Part shown: in pieces, positions 5,968 to 6,461 of the stretch
Layout: the number at the start of each line of letters is the position of its first letter
How positions within the stretch are numbered: the first letter of the stretch is position 1
Assembly (NCBI GenBank): GCA_030049565.1
Contig: JASIKQ010000387.1
Coordinates: 1-6,461, forward strand
Reading direction: 5' to 3'
Source of the DNA: Candidatus Sulfotelmatobacter sp.
GTDB taxonomy: Bacteria; Acidobacteriota; Terriglobia; Terriglobales; Acidobacteriaceae
Length of the DNA: 6,461 nucleotides
Notes under the pieces: model-generated
What the model saw: only the letters and a program-made list of their open reading frames with translations
The model's database searches: none
Told to the model about the DNA's origin: nothing
Made by a program: the position numbers and the translations under genes

Positions 5968-6461
5968 TTGCGTAGTTCTTATCTCACGAAGACTCGCGAT
6001 TACCAGCGCCTCACCGGGCGCCTCTCTTCTGGCAGCAAAGAAGAAGTCGGCCCTGCGGACTCGCGCGAACGCGCCTTTCTGGTCGGCATCGATGTTCGCA
6101 CCCGAGGGCGAAGCGCAAGCGTTACTGCTCAGGCCCATGCGGCCCGCGATGCGGCATCTGCCGACAGCGCAAAACCGGGCGGCGCCGGAAAGCCCGCAAG
6201 CAGTAAACCGAATATTCCTCAGTTCGATGCGCAAGAATCCCTCGCCGAGTTGCGTGCGCTCGCGGAGAGCGCGGGCGCGAACATCGCCGGAGAAGTCTTG
6301 CAGCATCGCGACCGTCTCGATCCCGCAACCCTGATCGGCTCTGGCAAACTCGAGGAAATTGCCGGTGCGGCCGCGTCGGTTGATGCGGATTTGCTACTGT
6401 TCGATCACGACCTGAGCCCATCGCAGCAGCGCAACATCGAAAAGATCGTTCACCGGCGCGT
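5968..6461 (+). CDS. hflX: Ribosome-associated GTPase HflX (3' end outside window)
   Basis: HflX is a GTPase that binds the 50S subunit and splits stalled or stressed ribosomes. Only the N-terminal 164 codons are visible, so the G domain (P-loop and NKxD) lies beyond the window. Numbering from the TTG at 5968, family marks are AFLVGID (36-42), ESLAELRALAESAGA (90-104), LIGSGKLEEI (122-131) and LLLFDHDLSPSQQRNIEKIV (142-161); the last two are diagnostic. The visible frame has no ATG or GTG. TTG at 5968 is the only common alternative start ahead of the conserved YLTKTRDYQRLTGRLSSG leader, with AGGG ten bases and AAGGA fifteen bases upstream. It shares the frame of hfq, with only the hfq TAG and 12 bases between them. 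Residues 43-89 form an Ala/Ser/Lys/Pro-rich insert not usual in the family. Translational coupling to hfq is likely. Confidence 0.93.
   Translation, partial: MRSSYLTKTRDYQRLTGRLSSGSKEEVGPADSRERAFLVGIDVRTRGRSASVTAQAHAARDAASADSAKPGGAGKPASSKPNIPQFDAQESLAELRALAESAGANIAGEVLQHRDRLDPATLIGSGKLEEIAGAAASVDADLLLFDHDLSPSQQRNIEKIVHRR

Noticed and set aside
5608..6306. Long minus-strand open frame of 232 codons across hfq and hflX
   Set aside because: It is antisense to two clearly recognised genes, is Arg/Ala-rich, and arises from the GC-rich codon use of the plus-strand genes.

Overview
The window looks chromosomal and most likely comes from an acidobacterium of the Terriglobia type (Koribacter/Terriglobus relatives). 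This is an inference from gene content: an Oar-like TonB-dependent outer-membrane protein of the kind greatly expanded in that group, two small exported proteins of a style common there, and an hfq-hflX pair in which Hfq carries an Ala/Ser-rich tail. No 16S, tRNA or other strong phylogenetic marker is present. I saw no mobile element, CRISPR array, integrase or toxin-antitoxin pair, so this reads as ordinary core and accessory chromosome.

Layout: positions 1-2955 (+) hold the C-terminal ~984 residues of a TonB-dependent/Oar-like beta-barrel protein whose start lies outside the window. It is closed by a strong intrinsic terminator at 2993-3027. Three minus-strand genes then converge on it. In their order of transcription (right to left) they are a six-helix membrane protein related to the membrane domain of urate hydroxylase PuuD (4435-5220), a 220-residue exported beta-rich protein (3626-4288) and a 107-residue exported helical protein (3138-3461). 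Each has its own good Shine-Dalgarno site and is separated from the next by about 150 bases, so they may be separate transcription units. A perfect 12-bp hairpin sits between the last two.

The region 5221-5622 separates the minus-strand set from a plus-strand pair: hfq (5623-5955) and hflX (5968 to beyond the window end). It has no convincing gene but is unusually rich in inverted repeats, three of them strong. It may be a structured hfq leader or a small RNA. hfq and hflX are adjacent, as in many proteobacteria. hflX has no ATG or GTG start in the visible part and lies in the same reading frame as hfq, separated only by the hfq TAG; TTG at 5968 is the only reasonable start.

Functionally, hfq-hflX is a post-transcriptional/ribosome-rescue operon (RNA chaperone plus ribosome-associated GTPase). 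The other genes are envelope proteins with no obvious link to it. The best leads for something undescribed are the structured region before hfq, the same-frame hfq/TAG/hflX junction, and the PuuD-type membrane protein that lacks the cytochrome c domain and any purine-catabolic neighbour.
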